Source: Brasenia schreberi (lineage: Eukaryota; Streptophyta; Magnoliopsida; Nymphaeales; Cabombaceae). From it: 64,000 nucleotides of DNA. This document shows, one piece after another, positions 12,883-26,099 of the stretch; within the stretch, counting starts at the first letter, position 1, and every line of letters starts with the position of its first letter. Both the position numbers and the translations under genes were made by a program. The notes beneath the pieces are model-generated. The model worked only from the letters and a program-made list of their open reading frames with translations. It did no database searches and was not told where the DNA came from. The stretch is taken from the NCBI GenBank assembly GCA_036023115.1, contig JAYKKT010000074.1:7059001-7123000 (forward strand), given 5' to 3'.

Positions 12883-13010
12883 GAAAGGAAATCCACCATT
12901 TAGACCGTCTATACGCCCAACCGGGATGATAACTCTACATTGTCAAAGCAGAAGGGAAACAAATTTTAAAAAATCAATCTACAAACCGCTTCATTCTTAA
13001 CCAATGCAAA
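12883..13010. repeat. Copy of the segment around the RTE target site (empty site)
   Basis: Matches 22766-22894 closely (CCACCATTTAGACCGTCTAT, AGCAGAAGGGAAACAAAT). It continues through TTCTTAACCAATGCAAAGA without interruption, where the third unit carries the RTE LINE. It therefore preserves the pre-insertion sequence. Confidence 0.85.
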
Positions 13011-13912
13011 GACTTCTAAGGGTTGTCATAACGTCGGAATCATGGTGTTCGTAGGAGAGAAAGAAAGAGAAATTGTGTCATGGGTATTGTAGATGTTTTT
13101 CAAAAACATGTGTGAATAGTAATTCTTAACCAACTGCTCCGTCGGTATACTTACCCTGATGCCATACAATTCGCCCGGTCATGGTTGACTATGTTTGTCA
13201 GAAGTTTGGCCACAATAATCCTTGTGACTGAGGAGGGTTTAACAAATTTTGTTAATGACATATGTTCAAACTCCTTCGTACTTAAATCTCCTCAAAGGTG
13301 TTATGGAAGGTGGAGATTTGAAGTTAAAATGTGAATTGTTTGTTTGCATTAAATGCAAAGGACACAAAGTATAATAATACACTTTGTTTTTTAAATATGA
13401 TAATATAAATCATTTGTAAATTCAAAGTATGATTTAATGCAAAGTAAAGTAGTGATTTGAATTAAAAGTACAATTCTACATTTGTACTTTGCATTTAATG
13501 CATTAAATATTTTTTGTTTTATGACATCATTATAAAACTCAAACATGGAAGAGTGAAAATGTTTATGTAAGAATATACACCTAAAGATGTTATGTATCTT
13601 TTAATTATTTTAAATTTATATATATATAACCACCTCGTGTGTGGGATACATAAGCTTTAATTTTGGTTTCATTTGGTTTTACATTTTGGACTATAAATTC
13701 GTGATGCATGAGCCAGTGAAATAAAACTATTAGTATTTTTTTCTTGCAAAAGTTCATCCGCCTTAAATATTCCTAATAGGAGATCAGGTACTCTTGAAGA
13801 GGCTACCCCATCGTTCAAGTGATCTGGAGATCATGACCTTACACCAAACGCATTTAAATGTGTGTGTGTACGCGCGTGCAGGCCTGTGTTGGGAGAGAGA
13901 GACGTCTAAATT

Positions 13913-14053
13913 TTAAGGCGTGTGACTATTTTTATTAGTACAAGAGGAGGCCAAAGTCTAACACATATACTGAAACATGCACCCTCAGGGAGTCGAACTC
14001 TCTCGAGGGTCCTGCCGTTGAGCTAATGCTCTTGGTGTTAAGGCACACGACTT
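13913..14053 (-). mobile_element. tRNA-derived SINE, copy in unit 2
   Basis: Duplicate of the SINE at 7428-7565, with the same box A/B-like motifs and similar flanking TTAAGGC repeats. It was carried along by the segmental duplication and is not an independent insertion. Confidence 0.6.
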
Positions 14054-14284
14054 GCTTAATGAGATTTGTCCTCCTTGAAATCCAAAGAAAGAATAATTAG
14101 ACATCAAAGAAAATTTAAATTTATAACTTGAACCTTTTATTTTTCTTTTAAAATGACCATTTGAACATTCGAGTGCCCATCAGGTCCTGTCAGGGACTGA
14201 AGGATGCTAGAAGCAGATCCACACATATGCTATCTTTGATAGTTATTGTAAGTTATATTTAGTTGAATATATGCTATCTCTAAC

Positions 14285-14495
14285 AGTGAATAGAAGGAAG
14301 TTCAAGAGAAAGGATAACGCTTGGAATGTGAAAATAAAGTGACTGCAGGAGATATTTAGTTGAATATATCAAATTCTGAATGAAGCAAGATAAATTGCCA
14401 TAGGCTCACGAAATGCCATGATACAAAGAGAGATGCTGCTGAGTGCCATGAAGATGAACGGAGAGATTTAAAGAGAGCTCTCATAAGAATGGCCT
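14285..14495. repeat. Segment T, copy 3
   Basis: Third copy of the dispersed segment, the unit-2 counterpart of 7795-8045. The downstream part is shorter than in unit 1: sequence equivalent to about 8020-8060 is missing. Confidence 0.6.
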
Positions 14496-14550
14496 CTAAG
14501 TTATTATGAGATAAGTTATATCTGCCTTTTGCCGTATCAGAATAAGCATG

Positions 14551-14691
<141 letters not shown>

Positions 14692-15163
14692 CAGTCCGAC
14701 ACTTGAAGGCTTCCTGATATCAGAGGCACAACTTGTTGCATCAAGTTCATGACACATCAAACTAGAACACATGCCGGAATCATATATTCCGTACATTATT
14801 TGACTGAGTCCATATGGTTGGATTCAACAATTAGAACGAGTATCCGATAAATAATTGGATACGATTTGGTTTCTACTTCTAGAAGAGAATGAAATGTTAG
14901 CTAGCATTATACTAGCCAAGTTGTTGACCTTTCATGTCACTTACAACGAACTCATAATTGGGATATAATTGTTATTCATATGGGACGGAAGAAACAAGAT
15001 GTTCGCGAAGCTCTAGCTATGCAACTTATAGAGATGCTTTCGTAGACATCATTATACACACATACATACATATAATTGGATTTTAGCCTGGTACAGCTCA
15101 TGAACATTCAACAGAAGATCCATTAAATGAGAGAGAGAGAGAGAGAGTACGGGAATATGGTGA

Positions 15164-16195
<1,032 letters not shown>

Positions 16196-16875
16196 TGGTG
16201 CAGAATATATGCATCACAATGCCTGGCGTTTAATTTGAGTGCATGCAATAAAGTAGATGCGTGTCTTTTGCTTCTGGAAAAGAGTGGTTGGTAGCAACGT
16301 CAACAAATATGTAATAAACCCTTCAAAGGGTGTCTTCATGATCATCATAAAAAAAAGAAATTCGTGCTTTTTGTTTAATTACTGGCGACTTTCTCATACA
16401 CGCAAATTTCTTATCGCTGTTTTCACAGCTAGACATGTCAAGTTACGGTTCACCAACCATCAACATGATCCGGGCCAGTTCTGGTTCAAACCGAAATGCT
16501 GAGAAAGAAAAAAACAAAAAAGTTTTGAAAATTCAAAAAAGAAAAGGACAGAACCGGCGGTTTGAGCTGCTAGTGGTGGTTCGACGAAAGAAGGAACTGT
16601 AACTGAACTGGGGATCCCTGGGTTTAGTTATTCCAGGTCCGGTTCCTCTTCTAGTTAGTTCCAGCTGCTTTCCAACCGATTTCAGTTCGGAAATGGACAT
16701 GTCTATTCACAAGCATTGCCCACCCCGGGAGCTTTGAAGAGAAACCAGCCGATGAGAGTGGTGGGAACTATTTGCTCATATGTTAGGCTTTGTTTTGGCC
16801 GAGGACAAATCACAAATATCATGAGCGTTGTATCTAACACATGCTACTAAAAAAACGTTAGAGAGTTTCTTCGAT

Positions 16876-16958
16876 GACTCTTGGAAGTCTCTCACTCCCT
16901 CGTTCTTCTTAACTGCATCCCAAACTGCTTTGTCTGATGATAATGAAACAACCATTCT
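16876..16958 (-). pseudogene. Exon-3 fragment of the scrambled antisense gene, unit 2
   Basis: Minus strand, after TTTCACATGCAG: RMVVSLSSDKAVWDAV then KKNEGVRDFQES. It matches the exon at 20481-20574, but the 3' part and donor are replaced after GAGTCA. The frame is open, yet without a donor and next exon it is a fragment. Confidence 0.7.
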
Positions 16959-17769
16959 CTGCATGTGAAATTAAAAGACATGTTCAATCACTCATGAATC
17001 ACACCAATGTCTAATTTTGAAATTTTCCAAATCAACTCCTTTTTAAACAATGCCCTTTTGGCTTCTGATTGATCTTAGAAATCCCTACCTTTTATCGTTC
17101 GCATCCTTTTGCTGTTTCCAGTATTACATTAAAAGAACAGTTTTTGTAAATAGAAAACGCCAACCATCCCAATTGATCCAAAGATACAAACTACTGAATC
17201 TCACTAGGTTAGCATGGTATATTTAATAGAAAACGATGTTTGAATCAATAAAAACATTGCAAGGGTGAAATTATTTTTTAACAATTCATTGAGAAATATT
17301 ATATCATTGTGGATATGCATCACACTGAAGTGATGCAAAAGTAGATGCAATTATGGAACTAAGTGTCATTCATCTATATGGTTAGAATGCTAAAAAAAGC
17401 AGATAAAAAAATAGGCTTCGGATTACTGTTTGACGACGATCCCAATGAATGCCCAGACTGTATGGATCAATGTGTTTTTTCACACTGTACTTGAATGTGA
17501 AATCCACGTCTTCGATACTTTTGGTTGGGGTAGGCAACATGACTTTTCAAGATTAGCCAAAACACAGAAACTAATTTGGGCTTGGTTAGCAAAGGAGGGA
17601 CGCATTTATAAAACTTTCCACCCCTTTTTCTTCACAACCATCACATTCTCCCATCAAACTAATAACCAGAATTCGTGCCAAGTCCACAGCACGCACAGAC
17701 TGATGAATGCCCTATAATAGACAGGAGCAGTCTTAAAATTCAGATTGCTAAGAAGTTTGTTACGAACTC

Positions 17770-18034
17770 ACAGTCAATAGAATGAAGCTCAAGAGAAAGT
17801 ATAACGCTTAGACTGTGGAAATAAAGTGACTGCAGGAGATATTTAGTTGACTGTATGAAATTCCGAATGAAGCAAGATAAATTGCCAAAGGATCACGAAA
17901 TGCCATGATACAATGAGAGATGCTGCTGAGTACCATGAAGATGAACGGAAAGATTTAAAGAGAGCTCTCAGAACAACGGCCACAATTGTGGTGGGGATGA
18001 TGACGACAATGAAGATGATGCTTCATGGAAATAT
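17770..18034. repeat. Segment T, copy 4, with internal deletion
   Basis: Compared with 21385-21735 it has lost part of an 80-bp tandem duplication, joining AACCATTG to AGCGCTCTC on the minus strand. This removes the hydrophobic coding stretch visible in the third unit. 18035-18300 continues to align with 21735-22060. Confidence 0.55.
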
Positions 18035-18546
18035 TTAAAGAGAGCGCTCAATGGTTTTCCTCTCGCCATCACTTGTAAAGGTTATCATTAGGGAAAACTT
18101 ACGATAGGACAAAAGTGGCCGTAAAACAAAAGAACATATGTGTGTACATGATGCGCATATGTCTGTATAATGCTTGATAATGGAGCCAGAAGGGATCACT
18201 TCACGACAGCAAGCATAGTGTGGGCTGAAGGTGATCTTCATGAAAAGAACCGCGACAGAATTTCCTCGGGTACCAATGGACAGGTTTTGAACTGAACATG
18301 TTCTTAATCAGAGAATTTAAGAAGATATCTTCTCTACTAACATGACAAGAATCATGTCATTGGATGAACAAAAACTGAAACCCCCTCAAATTCCCCCTCT
18401 TCGAACACTCCTATATTTCCAGCTGCTATACTTGTTAAGACTCACTTCATACTTTATCCGATTGTACTGCAGCCACTTTTTTATGCTATAATGGTGCACT
18501 ACTGTACACCAATAGAGGTTATTAGCTTATTGTGACTTAACTGGTA

Positions 18547-18818
18547 GAGTCATACAAGAAAAGACCACCGTATACATAATAATGAGGTTATTAAAAACAA
18601 ATTAGGAGCGACACCGATGGAGGATAAAATGAGAGAACATGATTATGAAAAACTAAATTTGGAAAGTATTAAAAGAGATAGAAGACGACAACAAAAGTCC
18701 CGGAAAGAAACAATGTGAGTTAACTGCTAATATGACACACAATAGAGATCTGTGGAAACAAAGAATCCATGTAGCCGACCCCATCTAGTATGAGAAAAAG
18801 AGTAGTTGTTGTTGTAAT
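18547..18818 (+). mobile_element. 5'-truncated RTE LINE fragment
   Basis: Runs from CATACAAGAAAAGACC through GAATCCATGTAGCCGACCCC to GTAGTTGTTGTTGT. It covers the last part of the LINE ORF and the 3' end, with many substitutions and deletions. The equivalent place in the third unit (near 22140) lacks it. No clear TSD. Confidence 0.75.
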
Positions 18819-19114
18819 TGGTGGTGTAATATATACTGTATTATATATTGTATAGTACTTAAGTGAAAGCAAGTCTACTACTTAGTAGGCCCTTTTCCGC
18901 TAATACATGGATAACATCTAATGAGTTGTATAGTTTCTCTAGTTTTTGTCTACCATTTGTTGTACACTGCATAAGCGACAAATTTACTCTTGTTTTTGTA
19001 CATTTATTACGCATTGATATATAATCAAGCACACTAAGTGGAGTCGGCTAATAAGAGTTTAAGAAGAAATTCTTGACCGAAGATAGATATCCGAATGGAG
19101 ATTGGGGACCGAAC

Positions 19115-19282
19115 CTGCACAGCCGGATCTGTTTGCAACAACCGGAATGCAGTAAGAACTCTGTTATATCCTTCTGAATGTGAAGTTCTGGGGTAGCACG
19201 CTTGTAGAGTAGGTTCAATCCAGTCCAGCTTTGTTTCAACTGACGGCGCCCTACTTGTCAATTCCGGATCGGCATCAATGAT
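19115..19282 (-). pseudogene. Exon-2 copy of the scrambled antisense gene, unit 2
   Basis: Minus strand: IIDADPELTSRAPSVETK, then LDWIEPTLQACYPRTSHS, ending DPAVQ before a GTTCGG donor. Highly similar to the exon at 22580-22747. It sits downstream of exon 4 (20048-20179) on the minus strand, the wrong order for a single gene, so I treat it as a duplicated exon. 19320-19865 beyond it holds no recognised feature. Confidence 0.6.
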
Positions 19283-19869
19283 CTCTTCATGTTGTAGACA
19301 CACGAAAATTTTCACTCTGGGTTCTTAGGCCTAAAGTGAACCTTTTCGTATCTACGTCGCTTTAGGGCGTGCCAGCTAGCTTACTCAAACTAGGGAAGTA
19401 TTTTTGAAATATCTTACTTTTGGGGCGACTGTGGAAAAGTGAGATCTTTTCGTTGTAAACCTTATTGAACCAATGCTAAAGGGTCGGTTTAAACGCTTAG
19501 AAAATATCGATTTTGAACAAGCATGGACTTTTGAAAAGAATACGAAAGTATTTGATCGATTTGTATGCCTATTTGCAGATTTTATTTACGTGGGGTTGCA
19601 CGTATCCAAGTATTTAAGTTTTATCTACTTAGGCGGGATGTGTGTGTATCAAGTGGCCTAAGATTGACGTGTTTTGCACGGAGTATTCGGGGCTTCTTTG
19701 AATGCAAGTATGTGCACTATCTCGAGTTTGGCGGATATGATGTGCAACTCACGCAACTTAAATGTAAAACCCGAAATGTAAAGACATAGCTGAAGGGAAA
19801 TATCCTAATTGAATGCAACTCACATGACTTGAATGTAAATTGCGGAAGGGAAATTGCTGAAGCGAGATA

Positions 19870-20055
19870 TATCTATATCTTAAGAGCGAAAAGGCTCAAT
19901 GTGTGCGTGTGTGTTGTGTATAAATTGAAAGACAACTCACACAACTGAAATTGAACAACCCAACCGAAAGGGAGAGATATATATATATATGAGCGGTGAG
20001 GCACAACGTGTGCGTGTGTGTTGTGTATAAATTGAAAGACAACTCACACGACTGA
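19870..20055. repeat. Two-unit relative of the 11525-12180 tandem repeat
   Basis: Shares TAAGAGCGAAAAGGCTCAAT, GTGTGCGTGTGTGTTGTGT and AAAGACAACTCACAC with the longer block in unit 1. Confidence 0.65.
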
Positions 20056-22747
20056 ATTTTGTCAACTCTGTCAAAGAATTTTACGATTCTTTCCTTTGCC
20101 TTCTCAAATATCCACTCCATAATTTTCGTAGCTGCAGTCAGGATTCCTACACCTCGACCATCTGGTTGATGATTTTCATCTTCAGAAAAAAGAAACAAAT
20201 TTATGTCAGCATGCATATCCTATGTATGTGTATACATGTGTGTGTGTGTGAGAGAGAGAGACCCATCTCATTCTTGGTGAAATGACTTGATCTTTTTATT
20301 GTAAAGAAAAGAGATAAGATACCTCAATCATACAGATCGAGGTATCTACATACGACCTTGTCATATCCTAATGTATCCAATCAGTATTTCCAACATTGTT
20401 GCAAAGTATGCCATGAATGGTGAGTTTGGTATAAAAACAAGACCACCATCAAACAAATAAAATGGCACCAAGGCAGAAACCTGCATAAAATGACTCTTGG
20501 AAGTCTCGCACTGCCTCGTTCTTCATAACTGCATCCCAAACTGCTTTGTCTGATGATAATGAAACAACCATTCTCTTCATGTGAAATTAAAAGACATGTT
20601 CAATCACTCATGAATCGTTCCAATGTCTAATTTGGAAATTTTCCAAATCAACTCCTTTTTAAACAATGCCCATTTGGCTTCTGATTGATCTTAGAAATCC
20701 CCATCTTTTCAGACATATCGTTCACATCCTTTTGCTGTTTCCAGTATTACATTAAAAGAATAGTTTTTGTAAATAGAGCACCCCAACCTTCCCAAATGAT
20801 CCAAAGAAACAAACTACTGAATCGCACTAGGTTAGCATGGTATATTTAATAGAAAACGATGTTTGAGTCATTAAAAACATTGCAAGGGTGAAATTCTTTT
20901 AACAATTCATTGTCAAATATTATACCATTCTGGATATGCATCACACTGAAGTGATGCAAAAGTAGATCCAATTATGGAACTGTCATTCATCCATATGGTT
21001 AGAATGCTAAAGAAAGCAGATAAAAAAATGGCTCAGGGTTACTGTTTGATGACGATCCCAATGAATGTCCAGACTGTATGGATCAACATGTTTTTTCACA
21101 CTGTATTTGAATGTGGAGTCCACATCTTCGACACTTTTGGAAGGTGTAGGCAACATGACTTTTCAAGATTAGCCAAAACACAGAAACTAATTTGGGCTTG
21201 GTTAGGAAAGGAGGGACGCATTTGTAAAAATTTCCACCCCTTTTTCTCCACAAACATCACATTCTCCCATCAAACTGATAACCAGAATTCGTGCCAAGTC
21301 AACAGCACGCACAGACAAATGAATGCCCCATAACAGACTGGAGCAGTCTTAAAATTCGGATTGCTAAGAAGTTTGTTACCAACTCACAGTCAATAGAAGG
21401 AAGTTCAAGAGAAAGGATAACGATTAGACTGTGGAAATAAAGTGACTGCAGGAGATATTTAGTTGAATATATCAAATTCTGAATGAAGCAAGATAAATTG
21501 CCATAGGCTCACGAAATGCCATGATACAATGAGAGATGCTGCTGAGTACCATGAAGATGAACGGAAAGATTTAAAGAGAGCTCTTAGAACAACGGCCACA
21601 ATTGTGGTGGGGATGATGACGACAATGAAGATGATGCTTAATGGAAATATTTAAAGAGAGCGCTCAAAATAATGGCCACAATCATGGTGGTGGTGATGAC
21701 CACAATGAAGATGATGCTTAACTGGAGTTGTGAACAATGGTTTTCCTCTCGCCATCACTTGTAAATAGCATCTTCATAAGACAAGAAGACAAGTTGATTT
21801 AGGAAAAACTTACGATAGGACAAAAGTGGCCGTAAAACAAAAGAACATATGTGTGTGCATGCATGCGCATATGTCTGTATAATGCTTGATAATGGAGCCA
21901 GAAGGGATCACTTCACGACAGCAAGCATAGTGTGGGCTGAAGGTGATCTTCATGAAAAGAACCGTGACAGAATTTCCTCGGGTACCGATGGGCAGGTTTT
22001 GAATTGAACATGTTCTTCATCAGAGAATTTATTAAGATATCTTCTCAACCAACATGACAATAATCATGTCATTGGATGAACAAAAACTGAAACCCCCTTG
22101 TACTGCAGCCACTTTTTTATGCTATAATGGTGCACTATATACTATATAGTACTTAAGTGCAAGCAAGTCTACTACTTAGTAGGCCCTTTTCCGCTAATAC
22201 ATAGATAACATCTACTGAGGTGTATCATTTCACTAGTTTTTTTCTAGCATTTGTTGTACACTGCATAACCAACCAATTTTACTCTTGTTACTGTTAGTGA
22301 CCCATGCCTAGCTTGTTATTCTGCTATAAAGTATTAGGTCAAATTTTGGATTTGGTAGAGTTTGTGTATTATTGTACTCTTGTATTGGGTTTACACCCCG
22401 ATGATGCTTACTCTTGTATTGGGTTTACACCCCGATGATGCTTCACAATGAAATTCTATTCTTTGTCGAAGAATATACTGGATATATAATCAAGCACACT
22501 AAGTGGGGTCCGCTAATAAGAGTTTAAGAAGAAATTCTTGACTGAAGATAGACATCCGAAGGGAGATTGGGGACCGAACATGCACAGATGGATCTGTCTG
22601 CAATAACCGGAATGCAGTAAGAACTCTGTTATATCCTTCTGAATGTGAAGTTCTGGGGTAGCACGCTTGCAGTGTAGGTTCAATCCAGTCCAGATCCGTT
22701 TCAACTGAAGGCACCCTACTTGTCGATTCTTGATCGGCATCAATGAC
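20048..22747 (-). CDS. Uncharacterised plant gene, exons 2-4 (fragmented; possibly continued from 25643-26064)
   Basis: Three exons join in phase: 22580-22747 (VIDADQESTSRVPS, DLDWIEPTLQACYP, FRLLQTDPSVH), 20481-20574 (RMVVSLSSDKAVWDAVMKNE, DFQESFYA) and 20048-20179 (DENHQPDGRG, IMEWIFEKAKERIVKFFDRV). From memory these resemble a plant-only family of unknown function with a DWIEP box, a SSDKAVWDAV box and a C-terminal membrane anchor. No anchor-coding exon follows exon 4. A hydrophobic stretch in segment T (about 21650-21730) lies upstream instead, and another exon-2 copy lies downstream. Exon 1 (25643-26064) ends in a phase that does not fit the 22747 acceptor, so an exon is probably missing. 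It may be a broken gene. I cannot name a function. Confidence 0.45.
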
Positions 22748-22894
22748 CTCTTCATGTATATGTACCCGAAAGGAAACCCACCATTTAGACCGTCTATACA
22801 CTCAACCAGGACGATAACTCTACATTGTCAAAGCAGAAGGGAAACAAATAAAAAATTTCAATCTACAAACCGCGTCATTCTTAACCAATGCAAA
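20480..22894. repeat. Third duplication unit, without chitinase
   Basis: 20500-21735 aligns with 10380-11515 and 16870-18010; 21735-22290 aligns with 18035-18990 apart from indels; 22487-22757 aligns with 19022-19290; 22766-22894 aligns with 12883-13010. It is more diverged from the other two than they are from each other. A direct repeat of about 46 bp, with TGGGTTTACACCCCGATGAT, lies at 22376-22445. Confidence 0.8.
21385..21735. repeat. Segment T, copy 5, with 80-bp internal tandem repeat
   Basis: ATTTAAAGAGAGC, GGCCACAAT and GACAATGAAGATGATGCTTA recur with an 80-bp period (for example GGCCACA at 21594 and 21674). On the minus strand the upstream repeat reads LSIIFIVVIT then TMIVAIILSALFKYF and a stop, which looks like a transmembrane tail. 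Confidence 0.6.
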
Positions 22895-25430
22895 CAACAA
22901 CAACAACTAAGCCTTTTCACATACTAGACGGGGTCGGCTACATGGATTCTTTGTTTCCACAGATCCCTATCGTGTGCCATGTTAGCAGTTAACTCCCAAT
23001 AAGCTAGATCATTCTTTATTGTTTCTTTCCAACACTTTTGTGGTCGTCCTCTACCTCTTTTAATACTTTCTAAATTTAGTTTTTCTAACCTTCTTACCGG
23101 TTCTTCTTTTGATCTTCTTTCTATATGTCCAAATCATCTTAAACGATGTTCTCTCATTTTATACTCTATTAGTGTCACTCCTAATTTGTTTCTAATAACC
23201 TCATTATGTATACAGTCTTTTCTTGTATGACCACTCATCCATCTCAACATTTTCATTTCTGTCACAGACATCTTTTGTACATGTTTATGATTAAATGCCC
23301 AACACTAAGAACCATAAAACATGGCAGGCCTAATTGCTGCTCTATAATATTTACCTTTTAACTTTAATGGTATCTTCTTATCACAAAGAATATAATTTGA
23401 TAATTCTTTCCCATAATTTCATAGTATGGCTCATTAATTTGATGCCTCGATAATTCGCACAATTTTGAATGTCTCCCTTGTTCTTATATATGGGTATAAG
23501 TGTACTTGCTCTCCATTCCTCAGGCATCTTTTGGTTTTTCCATATTTCATTAAATAGTCTTGTGAGCCAAGTGATTCCTATTTCTCCTAGTATTTTCCAA
23601 ACTTGTATAGGAATATTATCTGGTCCTACCGATTTACCACCCTTCATATGTTTAAGAGCCTCTTTGACTTCATTCTTTTGTATACGTCGGTAGAAATTGT
23701 GATTTATATACTTTTCTAAATCTCCTAAACTAATACTAACATCTTTATTTTCATTAAAAAAATTATAAAAATAGTTTTTCCATCTATTTCTTATATCATC
23801 ATTTGCCACTAGAATTTTTTCATCCTCGTATTTTATACATCTAACATAATTAAGATCTTTAGTTTTCTTATCTCTAGCCCTAGCTATCCTAAAAATATCT
23901 TTTTCACCCTCTTTTGAGTTGAGTTTTTTATATAAGTCCTCCCAAATCTTAGCTTTTGCTTCACTAACGGCCTTTTTCGCTTCCTTCTTTGCTTTCTTAT
24001 AAGCTTCTAAAGTTTCACTAGTTTTCTTAGCATAATGTAATTTGTAACATGCCCTCTTTGCCTTGATTTTATTTTGTACTACTTCACTCCACCACCAAGC
24101 TTATTTTTGTGCCGGTACACCTCCCTTAGATACTCCTAACACATCTTTCGCCACTTTCCTAATATGTATAGCCATATTGTTCCACATATCACAGGGTGTA
24201 CCAACATAATTCCAAACATCTCCTTGAAGGACTTTTTGTTTAAATATATCTTCTTTCTCTCTTTTGAGGTTCCACCATTTAGTCCGAATAGCTCGATGCA
24301 CTATTTTCTTCTTTGTCTATTTTTTAATTTATAAATCCATAACTAAAAGTCGATGTTGGGCGGTTAAGCTTTCTCCAGGAATTACCTTACAATCTTTACA
24401 ACACGCTCTATCTTTTTTTCTACAAATAAAGTAATCAATTTGTGTTTATGATAAGCCACTCTTATAAGTAATTAAATGTTCAACTCATTTTTTGAAGATT
24501 GTATTGACTATAAAGAGATCAAATGCCATAGCAAAATTTAAAATCTCCCTACCTTCCTCGTTTATATCCCCAAAACCAAAGTTTCCATGAATCCCTTAAT
24601 ATCCTAATGCCTCTTTACCAACATGTCTATTTAAATCTCCTCCTAAACAAATCAACTCCCTTTGTGGAATCTTTTGAAACACCTTATCTAACTCTTTCCA
24701 AAAAACTGTCATTATACTATCTTCTAGTCCTACTTCGGGTGCGTAAGCACAAACTATATTCAAAACCTCTACTCCTAACACTAATTTCAACATCATGATT
24801 CGGTCACCATATCGTTGTATGTCTACTACACTCTCCTTTAAATCTTTATTTATGATAATACCAACTCCGTTTCGAGCCTTTTCCTTACATGAGTACCATA
24901 ATTTAAAACCTTTATCCTCTATCTCCTTTGCTTTTTCTCCAACCCATTTTGTCTCTTGTAAACATAGAATATGAATCTTTCTCCGAATCATAGTATCTAC
25001 CACCTCCGTTAGCTTACCCGATAATGTTCCGATATTCCAAGAACCAATACGAATTTTATTATCTAAGACTAGCTTCCTTACCCCCGCATCAGTCCATAAT
25101 CAAAATGCGGAGACCCTCTCTTAAAATTTGTCACTACATTCGGGCAGCAATGTAGCGGGACTAACTTCTTTACCCATACCCGTCCATGATGTGGGAACCC
25201 TCTCTGCAATTGATTCACTACATTCGGGCGAAAATGTAGTGGCCATTGCAAGCCGGTCGCTAGGCGGGTACGTCCCAAAGCAATGCTCATCATTTTTGTA
25301 ATCCATGTTATAAAAATCCGATAAAATTTTACGCTCGTTATCGGAAGCCTAACATAACCCTCCTTCTTTATCCGGCCGACCGGCAATGCAAGGTGATCTT
25401 ACATGGGCGGAGTTTCTTAACCAATGCAAA
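22878..25430 (-). mobile_element. RTE-type LINE, near full length but internally deleted, 17-bp TSD
   Basis: The body is 22895-25413, flanked by TTCTTAACCAATGCAAA at 22878-22894 and 25414-25430. Reading minus, it starts with CTCCGCCCATGTAAGATCAC and ends in (TTG)n, the tail typical of RTE-clade LINEs in place of poly(A). An apurinic-type endonuclease remains at 24596-25003 (LCLQETKW, CAYAPEVG, LGGDLNRHVG). The first RT blocks are at 23381-23809 (GPDNIPIQVWK, EEWRASTLIPIYKNKGD, NYRGIKL). The RT palm with the catalytic Asp pair is missing between about 23380 and 23400, and the sequence jumps to the C-terminal region ([34 protein letters not shown]). Several stops and frameshifts make it inactive. 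Confidence 0.9.
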
Positions 25431-25642
25431 GATTAAAAAATTTTGTAAACTATGAGGAAAACATCATCAAATTCGTTTTGTTAATGGCATGAAGATAAAC
25501 CAATAAACCCAATAATATCAACAACGTAATGGGATCAAACCCTCTTCGTTTAAAAAACTGGCTTCACCATTCGTGTACAAAGGGAATAGCTATGAGAACA
25601 AATTGCTAACTTTAGAATAATATGTGAGAGAGTGAGAGGTAC

Positions 25643-26064
25643 TGCTGAAGGGAGGAAAGGGCATGCTCCGCTTCGTTCCTGGAAGGAACAGGCCCAAAAC
25701 TGAGACGGCTGGGGAAACCAAGTTCTTCAATACCAACCTCATCATCATCATCTTCTTCTACGCAAACAGACTCCCACTCTTCCAACTCGGAGACGAACCG
25801 GGCAGACGAGCCCCAACCCGACGGCAGAGTGTTGAAATAGACGGGCAGGCTCACCAATGAAGAAGAAGAAGAAGAAGCGGAAGAAGAAGAAGAAGCAGCG
25901 AAGAAGCTCTTGGTGGTATTCTTGACCGCGAAAACACTGCCCGCCGGCGAGAGCGAGTCCTGAGCGCCGCCGACTCCTCCCCCGACCGACCACCCGCTGC
26001 CCGCAGCATCTCTCTCTCTCTCCTTAGTGGTGGCTGAAACAAGGATTCGCAGAGAGAAGCCCAC
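25643..26064 (-). CDS. First exon of an uncharacterised plant protein (partial)
   Basis: On the minus strand an ATG at 26064 opens a 422-nt exon ending CTTCAGCA before a GTACCT donor. The product begins MGFSLRILVSATTKERE and has a poly-Ser tract and an acidic EEDDDDEVGIEE stretch. It ends LGFPSRLSFGPVPSRNEAEH followed by ALSSLQQ. That last block resembles, from memory, the N-terminal part of the plant family with the DWIEP and SSDKAVWDAV boxes found at 20048-22747, which makes this its probable first exon. The region is GC-rich relative to its surroundings, as expected for a 5' exon. The following family block (start of the next exon) was not found in 25431-25642. Function unknown. Confidence 0.5.
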
Positions 26065-26099
26065 GTTGTGATTGGGCTATCGGGTTTGATCATGAAATT

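Noticed and set aside
22376..22445. Short direct repeats considered as a CRISPR-like array
   Set aside because: Only two adjacent copies of one unit in plant nuclear DNA; it is a local tandem duplication.
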